NCBI GenBank assembly: GCA_035294725.1
Contig: DATGKK010000014.1
Coordinates: 1-24,566, forward strand
Reading direction: 5' to 3'
Length of the DNA: 24,566 nucleotides
DNA from: DATGKK01 sp035294725
GTDB lineage: Bacteria > Actinomycetota > Acidimicrobiia > Acidimicrobiales > Bog-793
Under the pieces are notes generated by a model. That model ran no database searches. It was not told the DNA's origin and saw only the letters and a program-made list of their open reading frames with translations. Every line of letters begins with the position of its first letter. Position 1 is the first letter of the stretch. This document shows, piece by piece, positions 1 through 7,542 of this stretch. The translations under genes were made by a program, and so were the position numbers.

Positions 1-325
1 CCGCTCCGGCGTCCCGGCACAGCTCCCTCACCTCCGCCTCCACCGTCCCGCTCGCACCCTCGACGCACCGGCGGCAGACGCCGGTCCACGGAGCGGTGAC
101 CGTCCCCGCGACCGTGACGCCGCCGAGGGTTGCCTCGACCCACCCGTCGAAGCGCACCTCGGCTCCCTCGGGCACCTGCGAATCGGGGATCGAGAGCTCC
201 GGGATCGCGCCGGAGAGGTGGACCTCCTGGCGCGTGCCGGGCCGGGAGCGCAGGCTGCGCACGTTGAGCACGAAGGGCCGGCGCCCGCGTCGCTCTCCTG
301 CCGGCCGCCCGCCGGCGGGGCTCAC
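1..325 (-). CDS. DUF177 (YceD-like) protein, 3' end outside window
   Basis: The first 108 codons of a DUF177/YceD family protein run off the left edge. The N-terminus is basic (GRRPFVLNVRSLRSRPG), followed by the usual segment about small beta-strands and a CxxC pair (CRRC) near residues 87-90, which in this family reads 'C.RCL' and may bind zinc. The GTG start at 325 overlaps the TGA of the upstream sepIVA-like gene (GTGA), so translation is probably coupled. DUF177 genes usually sit directly before rpmF (ribosomal protein L32), which would be expected just left of the window. The family is linked to 23S rRNA/large-subunit biogenesis in plants and bacteria, but its biochemical role here is inference. 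Family assignment is by pattern and context. Confidence 0.82.
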   Translation of the reverse strand, partial: MSPAGGRPAGERRGRRPFVLNVRSLRSRPGTRQEVHLSGAIPELSIPDSQVPEGAEVRFDGWVEATLGGVTVAGTVTAPWTGVCRRCVEGASGTVEAEVRELCRDAGA

Positions 326-939
326 TCGAGGTCCTGGTCGAAAAAGGGGTCGCCGGCCTCGCCCGCCTCCTCCTCCTCGGCGAGGGCGCCACGGCGGACC
401 GACGGCTCCGGGTACGGGTCGGCGGGCACGGCGGCCAGCCGCTCCCGCCCTGCCCTCACGGTCTTCATGGTGCGGTCGAGAACGATCTCGAACCCGGCGA
501 GGCGCTGGTCGACGTAGTCCTCCGCCTCGTGGCGGAGCCGCCTCGCCTCCGCCTCCGCGTCCTCGACGATCCGGACCGCGCGGTGCTCGGCCTGGCGGAC
601 GATCTCGGTCCGCTGCACCATCCGCTCGGCCTGGACCCGGGCGTCGTCGACGATCTCGGAGGCCTCCCGCCGCGCCGTGGCGAGGACCTCCTCGCGGTCC
701 TTCAGCAGGCGGCGGGCGCGCCGGAGCTCCTCGGGGAGCTCCTCCCGGGCGGCCTCGAGCAGCTCGAGCACCTCCTCGCGGGAGATCATCACCGAGGCCG
801 AGAGCGGCACCGACTTCGCCGTCGCGACGATGTCGATCAGCTCCTCGACGATCCCCTCGACCCCGGGACCGACGCCCTCCGCGACGCCGTAGGGGAGCTC
901 GCCCTCCGGCCCGCTCCCTGGGTAGCCGGCGTCGGTCAT
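322..939 (-). CDS. sepIVA: DivIVA-like coiled-coil protein, SepIVA homolog
   Basis: A 205-residue protein. After about 25 low-complexity residues it has the conserved head 'IVEELIDIVATAKSVP', then 'REEVLELLEAAREELPEEL', followed by a long Arg/Glu/Ala-rich coiled coil (about residues 55-150) and the tail 'YVDQRLAGFEIVLDRTMKTV'. This matches my recollection of mycobacterial SepIVA (Rv2927c), an essential septation protein that is also encoded next to the DUF177 gene. The coiled coil is shorter than in mycobacteria (about 245 residues there). The tail is acidic, ending DPFFDQDLE. The ATG start overlaps the coaD stop (ATGA) and its own stop overlaps the next GTG, so it lies inside a tightly coupled operon. 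Such proteins are often annotated as ATP synthase subunit b-like because of the coiled coil; that name would be wrong. Confidence 0.8.
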   Translation of the reverse strand: MTDAGYPGSGPEGELPYGVAEGVGPGVEGIVEELIDIVATAKSVPLSASVMISREEVLELLEAAREELPEELRRARRLLKDREEVLATARREASEIVDDARVQAERMVQRTEIVRQAEHRAVRIVEDAEAEARRLRHEAEDYVDQRLAGFEIVLDRTMKTVRAGRERLAAVPADPYPEPSVRRGALAEEEEAGEAGDPFFDQDLE

Positions 940-1412
940 CTCGCGATCGCCTTCAGCCGCCGGTTGACCGGCTCCGGGACGAGGGCGCTCACGTCGCCGC
1001 CGTAGCGCGCCACCTCCCGGATGAGCCGGCTCGCGATGTAGGCGTGCTGCGACCCGGTCGGGAGGAACAGCGTCTCGATCCCCGAGAGCTGGCGGTTCAT
1101 CTGGGCCATCTGCAGCTCGCTCTCGAAATCCGAGACGGCTCGCAGCCCCTTTACGATCACGCTCGCTCCCTGCTCTCTCGCGAGGTCCACCACGAGGGTC
1201 GACATCGCCACGATGCGCACGTTCCGCAGGTGGGCGAGCGACTCGGCGAGCATCTGCTCGCGCTCTTCGATGCCGAACAGCGGCTCGGCCTTCTGCGGGT
1301 TGCGCAGCGAGGCCACGATGACCTCGTCGAACAGCAGGCTCGCCCTCTCGACCACCTCGAGGTGACCGTTGTGGAAGGGGTCGAACGATCCGGGGAACAG
1401 GGCGATGGTCAA
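936..1412 (-). CDS. coaD: Phosphopantetheine adenylyltransferase (CoaD)
   Basis: CoaD transfers AMP from ATP to 4'-phosphopantetheine, the penultimate step of coenzyme A synthesis in the cytosol. The 158-residue product has normal family length. It begins with the nucleotidyltransferase signature GSFDPFHNGH (residues 8-17, containing the HxGH motif), has KGLRAVSDFESE (88-99) and ends with the second signature YIASRLIREVARYGGDVS (125-142). The start is a TTG at 1412 overlapping the rsmD stop (TTGA), with an AAGGA ribosome-binding site six bases upstream. Any ATG start would lose the catalytic N-terminus. It lies between rsmD and the sepIVA-like gene, and the rsmD-coaD pairing is widely conserved. 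Confidence 0.97.
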   Translation of the reverse strand: MTIALFPGSFDPFHNGHLEVVERASLLFDEVIVASLRNPQKAEPLFGIEEREQMLAESLAHLRNVRIVAMSTLVVDLAREQGASVIVKGLRAVSDFESELQMAQMNRQLSGIETLFLPTGSQHAYIASRLIREVARYGGDVSALVPEPVNRRLKAIAR

Positions 1413-1963
1413 GGGGCGTCCTTGTCGGTCGGGTGCTGCGCAACCAGCGTGACGAGCGTACCGCCGTACCGGTAGCGGCGGATGGTTTCGTAGCCGGTGC
1501 CTGCGAGCTCCGGCTCGGTGCCGGCGGCGTGCTCGAGCACGGCGTGGCCGGCACGGAGCGAGGCGAGCAGACCGCCCCATCCCGAGAAGCGGTACGGCGG
1601 GTCCACGAGGGCGAGCCCCGCCTCTCGGCGGCTTGCCGCGAGCCACACGGCGGCGTCGGAGCGCACGAGCGAGATCCCGCTGCGGCCGGCAAAGCCGACG
1701 GCGGCGAGGTTCTGCTCGATCGCCTCGAGGGCGCGGGGATCGGAGTCGACGAAGGTGCACGAGGCAGCGCCGCGAGAGAGCGCCTCGATCCCGAGGGCGC
1801 CGGAGCCGGCGAACAGGTCGAGCACCTCGCTGCCGGCGACGAGGTCCCTCGCTTCGAGGAGGTCGAAGATCGCCTCCTTCACGCGGTCGCTCGTCGGGCG
1901 CAGGCCGGCATGGCGCGGGGCCCGAAGCGGCCGCCCTTTCGCCTCGCCCCCGACGACGCGCAT
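1409..1963 (-). CDS. rsmD: 16S rRNA (guanine(966)-N(2))-methyltransferase RsmD
   Basis: A 184-residue SAM-dependent methyltransferase. It carries the family's N-terminal RPTSDRVKEAIFD (22-34), the SAM-binding motif DLFAGSGALGIEALSRGA (49-66) and the catalytic N6/N2-amino methyltransferase motif DPPY (121-124). RsmD methylates G966 of 16S rRNA in the assembled small subunit. The ATG at 1963 lies 14 bases after the recG stop, and the stop overlaps the coaD TTG. Length is normal and nothing is missing. Confidence 0.96.
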   Translation of the reverse strand: MRVVGGEAKGRPLRAPRHAGLRPTSDRVKEAIFDLLEARDLVAGSEVLDLFAGSGALGIEALSRGAASCTFVDSDPRALEAIEQNLAAVGFAGRSGISLVRSDAAVWLAASRREAGLALVDPPYRFSGWGGLLASLRAGHAVLEHAAGTEPELAGTGYETIRRYRYGGTLVTLVAQHPTDKDAP

Positions 1964-1977
1964 CTCGGACCGCCCGG

Positions 1978-4236
1978 TCAGCTCCTGAAGAGGAAGGCCC
2001 GCTCCTCCTCGCCGAGGAGGGCGTCGACCTCCTCCCGGAGCAACGGGTGGCGCTCGAGGGTCGGGTCCTCGCCCACGATCTCTTCGGCGACCTTTCTCGC
2101 CTGCGACACAAGGTCCCGGTCCCGCTGGAGGTTGGCGAGCTTCAAGTCGGTGCGGCCCTTCTGGCGGGCGCCGAGCACCGTGCCCCCGCCCCGCAGCTCA
2201 AGGTCCTCCTCGGCGAGGGCGAAGCCGTCCTGCGTCGCCACCATCGCCGCGAGGCGGCGCTCGGCCTGCTCGCTCACCTGGTCAGGGGTGACGAGCCAGC
2301 ACCAGCTCGGCAGAACAGAGCGCCCGACCCGCCCCCGCAGCTGGTGCAGCTGGGCGAGGCCGAAGCGGTCGGCGTCCTCGATCACCATCACGGTCGCGTT
2401 GGCCACGTCGACGCCGACCTCCACCACCGTCGTCGCGACGAGGACGTCGATCTCGCCGTTGCGGAACGCCGCCATCACGGGCTCCTTCTCGCGCGTCGGC
2501 ATCTGCCCGTGCAACAGGGCGACCCGGCACCCGGCGAGTGGGCCGTCCGCGAGCCGGTCCCGCTCTGCGACCGCCGCCCTCGGCGGCCGTCGCGGCGCCG
2601 CGAGCAGCCCGACCATGCCGGGTAGGCGCGGGGGCACCCCCGGGGGACCCTCGAGGGCGTCCTCGGCCGGCTCCGCCTCGTCGTCTGCCGCGAGATCGGG
2701 GTCCTCCGGCACCTCCTCGCCCGCCTCGATCCCGTCCCCGACGAGCGGGCAGACCACGTAGGCCTGGTGGCCGGCGGCCACCTCCTCGCGCACCTGGCGC
2801 CAGACGGCCTCCTCCTCGCCCTCGCCGCGCGCCCAGCCGGTCGTGACGGGGCGGCGGCCGGCCGGCAGCTCGTCGAGGGTGGTGTGGTCGAGGTCGCCGT
2901 AGACCGTCATGGCGGCGGTGCGCGGGATCGGGGTCGCCGTCATGACGAGCAGGTCCGGGTCGAGCTCGACCCGCTCGTGGAGGGCCGCCCGCTGCTCGAC
3001 CCCGAAACGGTGCTGCTCGTCCACGACGACGACGCCGAGCCTCGCGAACTCGACCCCCTCGGAGATGAGGGCGTGCGTGCCGATCACGAGGTCGATCGAG
3101 CCCTCCCGCAGCTCTGCGAGCAGGCGCGACCGCTCCGAGCCGGGCGTCCGGCTCGTAAGGAGGGCGACGGCCACCGGGCGAGAGCCGCCGAGCCGGGAGG
3201 GGTCGGCGACGGCGAGGTCGCCGAGCAGGGCCCGGGCCGAGAGGAAGTGCTGCTCGGCGAGCACCTCGGTCGGGACCATGAAGGCGCCCTGGTGGCCGCC
3301 CTCCACCCCGATCAGCAGCGCCGCCAGCGCCACGACGGTCTTGCCGGCACCGACGTCGCCCTGGAGGAGGCGGTGCATCGGGTGGGGGGCGGCGAGGTCG
3401 CGGCGGATCTCCTCGATCGCGCGCCGTTGCGCCGCGGTGAGCTCGAAGCTCAGGCGGGAGAGGTAGCGCTCGACGAGCTCTCCCGGCACGTCGTGAGCGA
3501 TCCCCTTCGCCTGGGTCGCGGCGGCGCGGCGGCGCCCCACGAGGAGGACCTGGAGGCGGAGGAGCTCGTCGAAGGCGAGGCGGCGCCGGGCGACCAACCA
3601 CTGCTCGGTCGTCTCGGGTGCGTGGATCGCCCGGAAGGCGGCGGTGCGCCCGAGGAGGCCGAGCCGGGCGCGCGCCCTCGCCGGCAGCGGGTCGGCGAGC
3701 TCTCCGGCCCGCCGGAGCGCTTCGGCGACGTACCTGCCGAGCTCGGGAGAGTCGACCGCCGCCTTGGCCGAGCGCGGGTAGACGGCGACGAGCCGGCCGG
3801 TCTGGTCGCCGACGAGGTCGACGAGGGGATGGTCCATCTGCCGCCGCCCGTTGTAGAGCCTCACCTTCCCGAAGACCGTGACGACCTGGCCCGCGCTGAA
3901 CCGGCGAGCCTGCCAGGGCTGGTTGAAGAAGGTGCACGAGAGCACCCCCGAGCCGTCCTCGACGACGAGCTCGGCGAGGAGGCGGCCGTTTCGCGTCCGG
4001 CGGGAGGAGCCCCTCACCACCCGCGCCGTGACCACGGCCTCCTCGCCGTCCGCGAGGGCGCCGATCTCCTTTTCGTTCGTGCGGTCGGCCTGCCGCCGCG
4101 GGTAATAGGTGAGGAGGTCGAGCACGGTGGAGATCCCGAGCGCCTCGAGCGCTCTTGCCTTCCGTGGGGCGACGGCCTCGAGCTCGCCCACGTGGTGGCG
4201 CTCGAGGCTGGAGAGGTGCCGGCCGCGGCTCGTCAC
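1978..4236 (-). CDS. recG: ATP-dependent DNA helicase RecG
   Basis: RecG is a monomeric double-stranded DNA translocase that reverses stalled forks and branch-migrates Holliday junctions. The 752-residue product has an N-terminal wedge/OB region (about 1-230), Walker A GDVGAGKT with Lys299, the DEQH box at 406-409 (VVVDEQHRFGVEQR), motif III MTATPIPRT and the C-terminal QLRGRVGRS motif with the TRG-like tail. I chose GTG at 4236, five bases after the upstream stop; the frame is open further upstream but overlaps the preceding gene. An acidic, then proline/arginine-rich linker of about 70 residues (roughly 499-570) between PLV and the RVALLHG strand of the second helicase lobe is longer than usual. 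It belongs to the operon with rsmD and coaD. Confidence 0.96.
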   Translation of the reverse strand: MTSRGRHLSSLERHHVGELEAVAPRKARALEALGISTVLDLLTYYPRRQADRTNEKEIGALADGEEAVVTARVVRGSSRRTRNGRLLAELVVEDGSGVLSCTFFNQPWQARRFSAGQVVTVFGKVRLYNGRRQMDHPLVDLVGDQTGRLVAVYPRSAKAAVDSPELGRYVAEALRRAGELADPLPARARARLGLLGRTAAFRAIHAPETTEQWLVARRRLAFDELLRLQVLLVGRRRAAATQAKGIAHDVPGELVERYLSRLSFELTAAQRRAIEEIRRDLAAPHPMHRLLQGDVGAGKTVVALAALLIGVEGGHQGAFMVPTEVLAEQHFLSARALLGDLAVADPSRLGGSRPVAVALLTSRTPGSERSRLLAELREGSIDLVIGTHALISEGVEFARLGVVVVDEQHRFGVEQRAALHERVELDPDLLVMTATPIPRTAAMTVYGDLDHTTLDELPAGRRPVTTGWARGEGEEEAVWRQVREEVAAGHQAYVVCPLVGDGIEAGEEVPEDPDLAADDEAEPAEDALEGPPGVPPRLPGMVGLLAAPRRPPRAAVAERDRLADGPLAGCRVALLHGQMPTREKEPVMAAFRNGEIDVLVATTVVEVGVDVANATVMVIEDADRFGLAQLHQLRGRVGRSVLPSWCWLVTPDQVSEQAERRLAAMVATQDGFALAEEDLELRGGGTVLGARQKGRTDLKLANLQRDRDLVSQARKVAEEIVGEDPTLERHPLLREEVDALLGEEERAFLFRS

Positions 4237-4241
4237 TCGCT

Positions 4242-5954
4242 CTACTCGGCGGAGACCAGGTAGCGGTAGAGCGGCTGGCCCCCGTCGTGGAGGTCGACCG
4301 AGGCCCCCGGCCGGTGCTCGGCAAGCCACTCGGTGATCCTGCGGGTGTCCGCCGGGCGGGCACCCGCTCCCTCGATGATCGTGACGATCTCGTGGGCGGG
4401 GGTCACGATCCGATCGAGGAGCAGGCAGGCCGCCTCCGCGGCGCTCGTTCCGATCACCTCCACCCCGTTGCGGGTGAGGCCGATCCAGTCGCCTTCGGCG
4501 ACCTCGCCGGCCGGGGTGTCGCCGCTGCGGACCGCCTGGGTCACCTCACCGGCGACGACGCGCGACATGGCCGTCGCCATCGCGGCCGCGTTGTCCTCGG
4601 CCGTCGCCTCCGGGTCGTACTCCATGAGGGCGGCGAACCCCTCCTGGATCCCCTCGGTCGGCACGACCCTCGCCGGCTTGGAGGCGACCTCGGCGGCCTG
4701 GCGGGCCACGGCGAAGATGTTCTTGTTGTTCGGCAGGATGACGACCTCGGCGGCGGGGACCTCGTCGATCATCTCGAGGATCTCGGCCGTCGACGGGTTC
4801 ATCGACTGGCCCCCGGCGACGATGTGGCGCACGCCGAGGGAGTGGAAGATGCGCCGGATGCCGTCGCCCGTCGCGACGGCGATGACGGCCGTGTGCTGGG
4901 GGGGGCCGGCCTCCTCGGGCTCGGGCTCGTGCGCGAGCTGCTCCTCGGCCCGCCGCACCCAGGACTCCTCCTCGACCTGCTCGAGGAGGTCGGTCACCCT
5001 GATCGAGCGGGGGCGGCCGGCGTCGAGGGCCGCCTCGATGGCGCCCCCGATGTCGTTGGTGTGGATGTGGCAGTTCCACAGCCCGTCGCCGCCGACGACG
5101 ACGATCGAGTCGCCGATCCCGGCCCACACCTGTTTGAACGCCGGCACGAGCTCGTCGGGCGCCTCGAGGAAGTACATGACCTCGTACCGCAGGTCGCCTC
5201 CCGGATCACCGCCCTCGTGGGCGAGCCCCTGGAGCTCGGCAAGCTCGTCGCTCGCCTCCGGCATCACGGCGCCGTTGCGAGAGAGCCGCTCCGCCACGGC
5301 TTCGGGGAGGGCGAGCGCCCCCGGCATCTCCTCCCCGGAGGTCACCTGGACGAGGGCGTCGAACAGCAGCACGAGCCCGGCTCCCCCGGCGTCGACGACG
5401 CCGGCCTTTGCCAGGGTGGGGAGCTGCTCGGGCGTTCGGGCGAGCGCCTCCACCGCCGCCGAGCGGGCGGCGGCGGCGACGGCGGCGAGGTCGCACCCGC
5501 TCGAGCAGGCCGCCCTCCCGGCCGCCTCGGCGGCCGCGGCGGCGACGGTGAGGATCGTTCCCTCCACCGGGCGCATCACACCCGAGCGGGCAGCGGCGTT
5601 GGCCCCGGCGAGGCCGGTCGCGAGGGTGCGGGCATCGATCACCTCGGCGGCCGAGAAGGCCTGTGCCATCCCCCTCAGGATCTGGCACAAGATCACGCCC
5701 GAGTTGCCGCGGGCTCCCATGAGCGACCCGTGCGAGATGGCGGTGCAGACCGCCGCGAGGTCCTCGTAGTCAGCGAGCTCCGAGAGCTCGCGGGTGACCG
5801 ACTCGAGGGTGAGGTGCATGTTCGTCCCCGTGTCCCCGTCCGGGACCGGGTAGACGTTGAGCCGGTTGAGCGTGTCGCGGTGGCGCTCGAGCGCCTGCCC
5901 GAACACCGTCATGAGCCCGGCGACGTCGGGCGCGCCGAGAGCCGCCGCGGTCAT
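4242..5954 (-). CDS. fakA: DAK2/DhaL-domain protein, FakA-like (YloV) kinase
   Basis: A 570-residue protein of the YloV/FakA type. The N-terminal DhaL domain shows NVYPVPDGDTGTN (33-45), whose Asp residues (39, 41) bind the Mg-ATP phosphates, then SLMGARGNSGVILCQILRG and VDAGGAGL. The middle and C-terminal part has VVVGGDGLWNCHIHTND and VILPNNKNI, as in fatty-acid kinase FakA. In Firmicutes FakA phosphorylates fatty acids held by FakB (DegV family); no degV gene is in this window, so the substrate is inferred. It precedes recG by five bases and diverges from rpmB; the rpmB-DAK-recG order is conserved in actinobacteria. The ATG at 5954 starts just before the DhaL domain. A longer reading frame upstream would run over the rpmB gene and is rejected. 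Confidence 0.9.
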   Translation of the reverse strand: MTAAALGAPDVAGLMTVFGQALERHRDTLNRLNVYPVPDGDTGTNMHLTLESVTRELSELADYEDLAAVCTAISHGSLMGARGNSGVILCQILRGMAQAFSAAEVIDARTLATGLAGANAAARSGVMRPVEGTILTVAAAAAEAAGRAACSSGCDLAAVAAAARSAAVEALARTPEQLPTLAKAGVVDAGGAGLVLLFDALVQVTSGEEMPGALALPEAVAERLSRNGAVMPEASDELAELQGLAHEGGDPGGDLRYEVMYFLEAPDELVPAFKQVWAGIGDSIVVVGGDGLWNCHIHTNDIGGAIEAALDAGRPRSIRVTDLLEQVEEESWVRRAEEQLAHEPEPEEAGPPQHTAVIAVATGDGIRRIFHSLGVRHIVAGGQSMNPSTAEILEMIDEVPAAEVVILPNNKNIFAVARQAAEVASKPARVVPTEGIQEGFAALMEYDPEATAEDNAAAMATAMSRVVAGEVTQAVRSGDTPAGEVAEGDWIGLTRNGVEVIGTSAAEAACLLLDRIVTPAHEIVTIIEGAGARPADTRRITEWLAEHRPGASVDLHDGGQPLYRYLVSAE

Positions 5955-5991
5955 CCCCGTGCGGCGCGGCGGGACGGCGTCATGGCCGAGG

Positions 5992-6001
5992 ATGGTAACC
6001 T
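5992..6001. promoter_or_regulatory. Overlapping divergent -10 elements for fakA and rpmB
   Basis: In the 93-bp region between the divergent fakA-like and rpmB genes, ATGGTAACCT reads as TACCAT on the minus strand (5997-5992) and TAACCT on the plus strand (5996-6001). Both fit actinobacterial -10 hexamers and would give leaders of about 31 and 40 nt. I see no convincing -35 elements. Called by eye; transcription start mapping would decide. Confidence 0.4.
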
Positions 6002-6047
6002 CGTCGCCTGTCCCGAGCAGGTCCCGGCGAATGGAGTGACGCGTCCG

Positions 6048-6260
6048 ATGGCAGCCGTGTGTGAAATCTGTGGCAAGCACCCCGGCTTCGGCATGAGCGT
6101 GTCGCACTCGCACCGCCGCACGAAGCGCCGCTTCGATCCCAACATCCAGCGGGTGCGGGCGCTCGTGAACGGCACGCCGAGGCGGCTCAGCGTCTGCACC
6201 TCGTGCCTGAGGGCCGGCAAGGTGACCAAGCCGCCCCGCAGGGCGCCCCAGTCGGCCTGA
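6048..6260 (+). CDS. rpmB: 50S ribosomal protein L28 (zinc-binding form)
   Basis: A 70-residue basic protein with the L28 hallmarks: MAAVCEICGKHPGFGMSVSHSH at the start, KRRFDPNIQRVR in the middle and LSVCTSCLRAGKV at the end. The two CxxC pairs (5-8 and 50-53) make it the four-cysteine zinc-binding paralog type. It is divergent from the fakA-like gene, as in other actinobacteria. A GGAG lies about 12 bases before the ATG, so the ribosome-binding site is only fair. It ends 42 bases from the convergent thiL gene, with a small hairpin between. Confidence 0.97.
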   Translation: MAAVCEICGKHPGFGMSVSHSHRRTKRRFDPNIQRVRALVNGTPRRLSVCTSCLRAGKVTKPPRRAPQSA

Positions 6261-6267
6261 GCCCCTG

Positions 6268-6285
6268 GCGCGGAGCGTCCCGCGC
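6268..6285. terminator. Possible bidirectional hairpin between rpmB and thiL
   Basis: A six-base-pair GC-only stem (GCGCGG / CCGCGC) with a six-base loop lies between the convergent stops of rpmB and thiL. There is no U-tract, as is common in high-GC actinobacteria. In DNA this GC-rich a stem of this size can occur by chance. Confidence 0.35.
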
Positions 6286-6302
6286 ACGGGCTTCCCGCCC
6301 GC

Positions 6303-7310
6303 TCAGAGCTCGTGGACCCACCCGGCTGCCGGAAGGGGCCGTCCCCGGAGCTCACGCCTCGTCGGATCCTCCACGCAGCGCCCGAGGAGGACCGGGACCC
6401 TCAACCCCGTCGCCTCGAACGCGTCCTCGACCGGCGCCTCGGGCTGCGCCGCGAAGACGAGCTCGTAGTCCTCGCCGCCGCCGAGAGCCTGCTCCTCGGT
6501 GGCGCCCGGGGCCACGGGCACCGTGTCGAGGACGAGCCCGACGCCCGACTCGCTCGCGAGGTGGCCGGTGTCGCGGGCGAGGCCGTCGGAGACGTCGATC
6601 ATCGCCGTCGCGCCGAGCTCGGCTGCGAGGCGGCCCTCACGGACCCGCGCCTCCGGCCGCAGATAGGCACGGCGCAGAACGGCGTCGATCCCGGAGTCGG
6701 CAACCGACGAGCCGCCGGCGGCTCGCGCCCGCAGCCGCTCGAGCCCCGCCGCCGACGCCCCGAGGGGGCCGGTGCACCACAGGTGGTCGCCCGGGCGTGC
6801 GCCGCTTCGCAGCACGGGGCCGGTGGCGTTCGTCTCCCCGAGGATCGCGACCGAGACGAACAGGCGGTCGGCAGCCGACAGGTCGCCGCCGACGAGGGCG
6901 AGGCCGTGCCGGGACGCGGAGGCCTGCAGGCCGCTGAAGAGCTGCTCGAGCGCCAGCCCGGGCCGCGCCGCAACCCCGCAGACGGCATGGGTCGGGAGCC
7001 CGCCCATGGCGGCGATGTCGCTCACGTTCACCTCGAGGGCCTTCCAGCCCACGTCCTCGAGCGAGCCGAGCGAGAGGTCGAAGTGGACGCCCTCGACGAG
7101 GACGTCGACGGAGAACAGGGCGTACCCGCGCGCCGGGCGGAGGACGGCGGCGTCGTCGCCAAGGTGGACCTCGCCCTCCGGGCGGCCCCCCGCTCCCGGC
7201 ACGAGAGAAGTGCGGAGCGCAGCGATCAGCTCGTCCTCGCCACCCGGCCGGCGTGCGGCGCCCTCGCCGTCCCCGCCATCGGGCGCACCCCGGCGGTCGT
7301 CAGGTTCCAT
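6303..7310 (-). CDS. thiL: Thiamine-monophosphate kinase (ThiL)
   Basis: ThiL phosphorylates thiamine monophosphate to thiamine pyrophosphate with ATP, the last step of vitamin B1 synthesis. The 335-residue product has the AIR-synthase-like fold motifs: HLGDDAAVL (49-57), SVDVLVEGVHFD (67-78), NVSDIAAMGG (95-104), the ATP-site GGDLSAAD (141-148), MIDVSDGLARD (237-247) and GGGEDYEL (277-284). The first 25 residues are low-complexity, so the true start may be slightly downstream of the ATG at 7310. The gene stands alone: no other thi gene and no TPP riboswitch is visible in its 5' region. A possible -10 (TACCCT, 7348-7343) lies about 33 bases before the start. Confidence 0.95.
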   Translation of the reverse strand: MEPDDRRGAPDGGDGEGAARRPGGEDELIAALRTSLVPGAGGRPEGEVHLGDDAAVLRPARGYALFSVDVLVEGVHFDLSLGSLEDVGWKALEVNVSDIAAMGGLPTHAVCGVAARPGLALEQLFSGLQASASRHGLALVGGDLSAADRLFVSVAILGETNATGPVLRSGARPGDHLWCTGPLGASAAGLERLRARAAGGSSVADSGIDAVLRRAYLRPEARVREGRLAAELGATAMIDVSDGLARDTGHLASESGVGLVLDTVPVAPGATEEQALGGGEDYELVFAAQPEAPVEDAFEATGLRVPVLLGRCVEDPTRRELRGRPLPAAGWVHEL

Positions 7311-7430
7311 GACCGTCAGGCGTCACCGGGGGCACCGAAAGGAGGGTAGCCACCCGGCCGAGCCCCGAGAACGATCACACCGCCACGCCCGGGAGCCGGC
7401 CGCGGCGGCGGGACGGCACCGGGTCCCGAC

Positions 7431-7460
7431 TTGGGAGCGCCGCAGCCTGGCGCCTACGAT
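7431..7460 (+). promoter_or_regulatory. Candidate pckG promoter
   Basis: TTGGGA (7431-7436) and TACGAT (7455-7460) are 18 bases apart, four of six matches each to the housekeeping sigma consensus. The predicted transcript would have a leader of about 75 nt ending in a strong ribosome-binding site (GGAGAAAGGA, 7521-7530), 12 bases before the ATG. The rest of the 232-bp region 7311-7542 holds nothing else I can name. Confidence 0.45.
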
Positions 7461-7542
7461 TCGAGATGGGCCGCACGGTGCTCCCGCCGGCCCGACGGGT
7501 CGGGTCAGTGGAGACCCCTCGGAGAAAGGACCGCTGTCGAAC

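Noticed and set aside
322..1692. A long open frame of about 456 codons on the minus strand spanning coaD and rsmD
   Set aside because: Only its last 205 codons (from 939) have a recognisable protein. The upstream part is Arg/Pro-rich, out-of-frame reading through coaD and rsmD, as expected in high-GC DNA.
2767..4263. A long plus-strand open frame of nearly 500 codons opposite recG
   Set aside because: It is the antisense shadow of recG: composition is biased, no family motif is present, and recG is complete on the other strand.
4155..6047. A long in-frame upstream extension of rpmB
   Set aside because: It runs antisense through the DAK gene. L28 is complete from the ATG at 6048, with the normal length.
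7311..7542. Possible riboswitch (TPP or other) between thiL and pckG
   Set aside because: I looked for TPP-type conserved elements upstream of thiL and for other known aptamer cores on both strands and found none. The region explains itself as two promoters and a ribosome-binding site.
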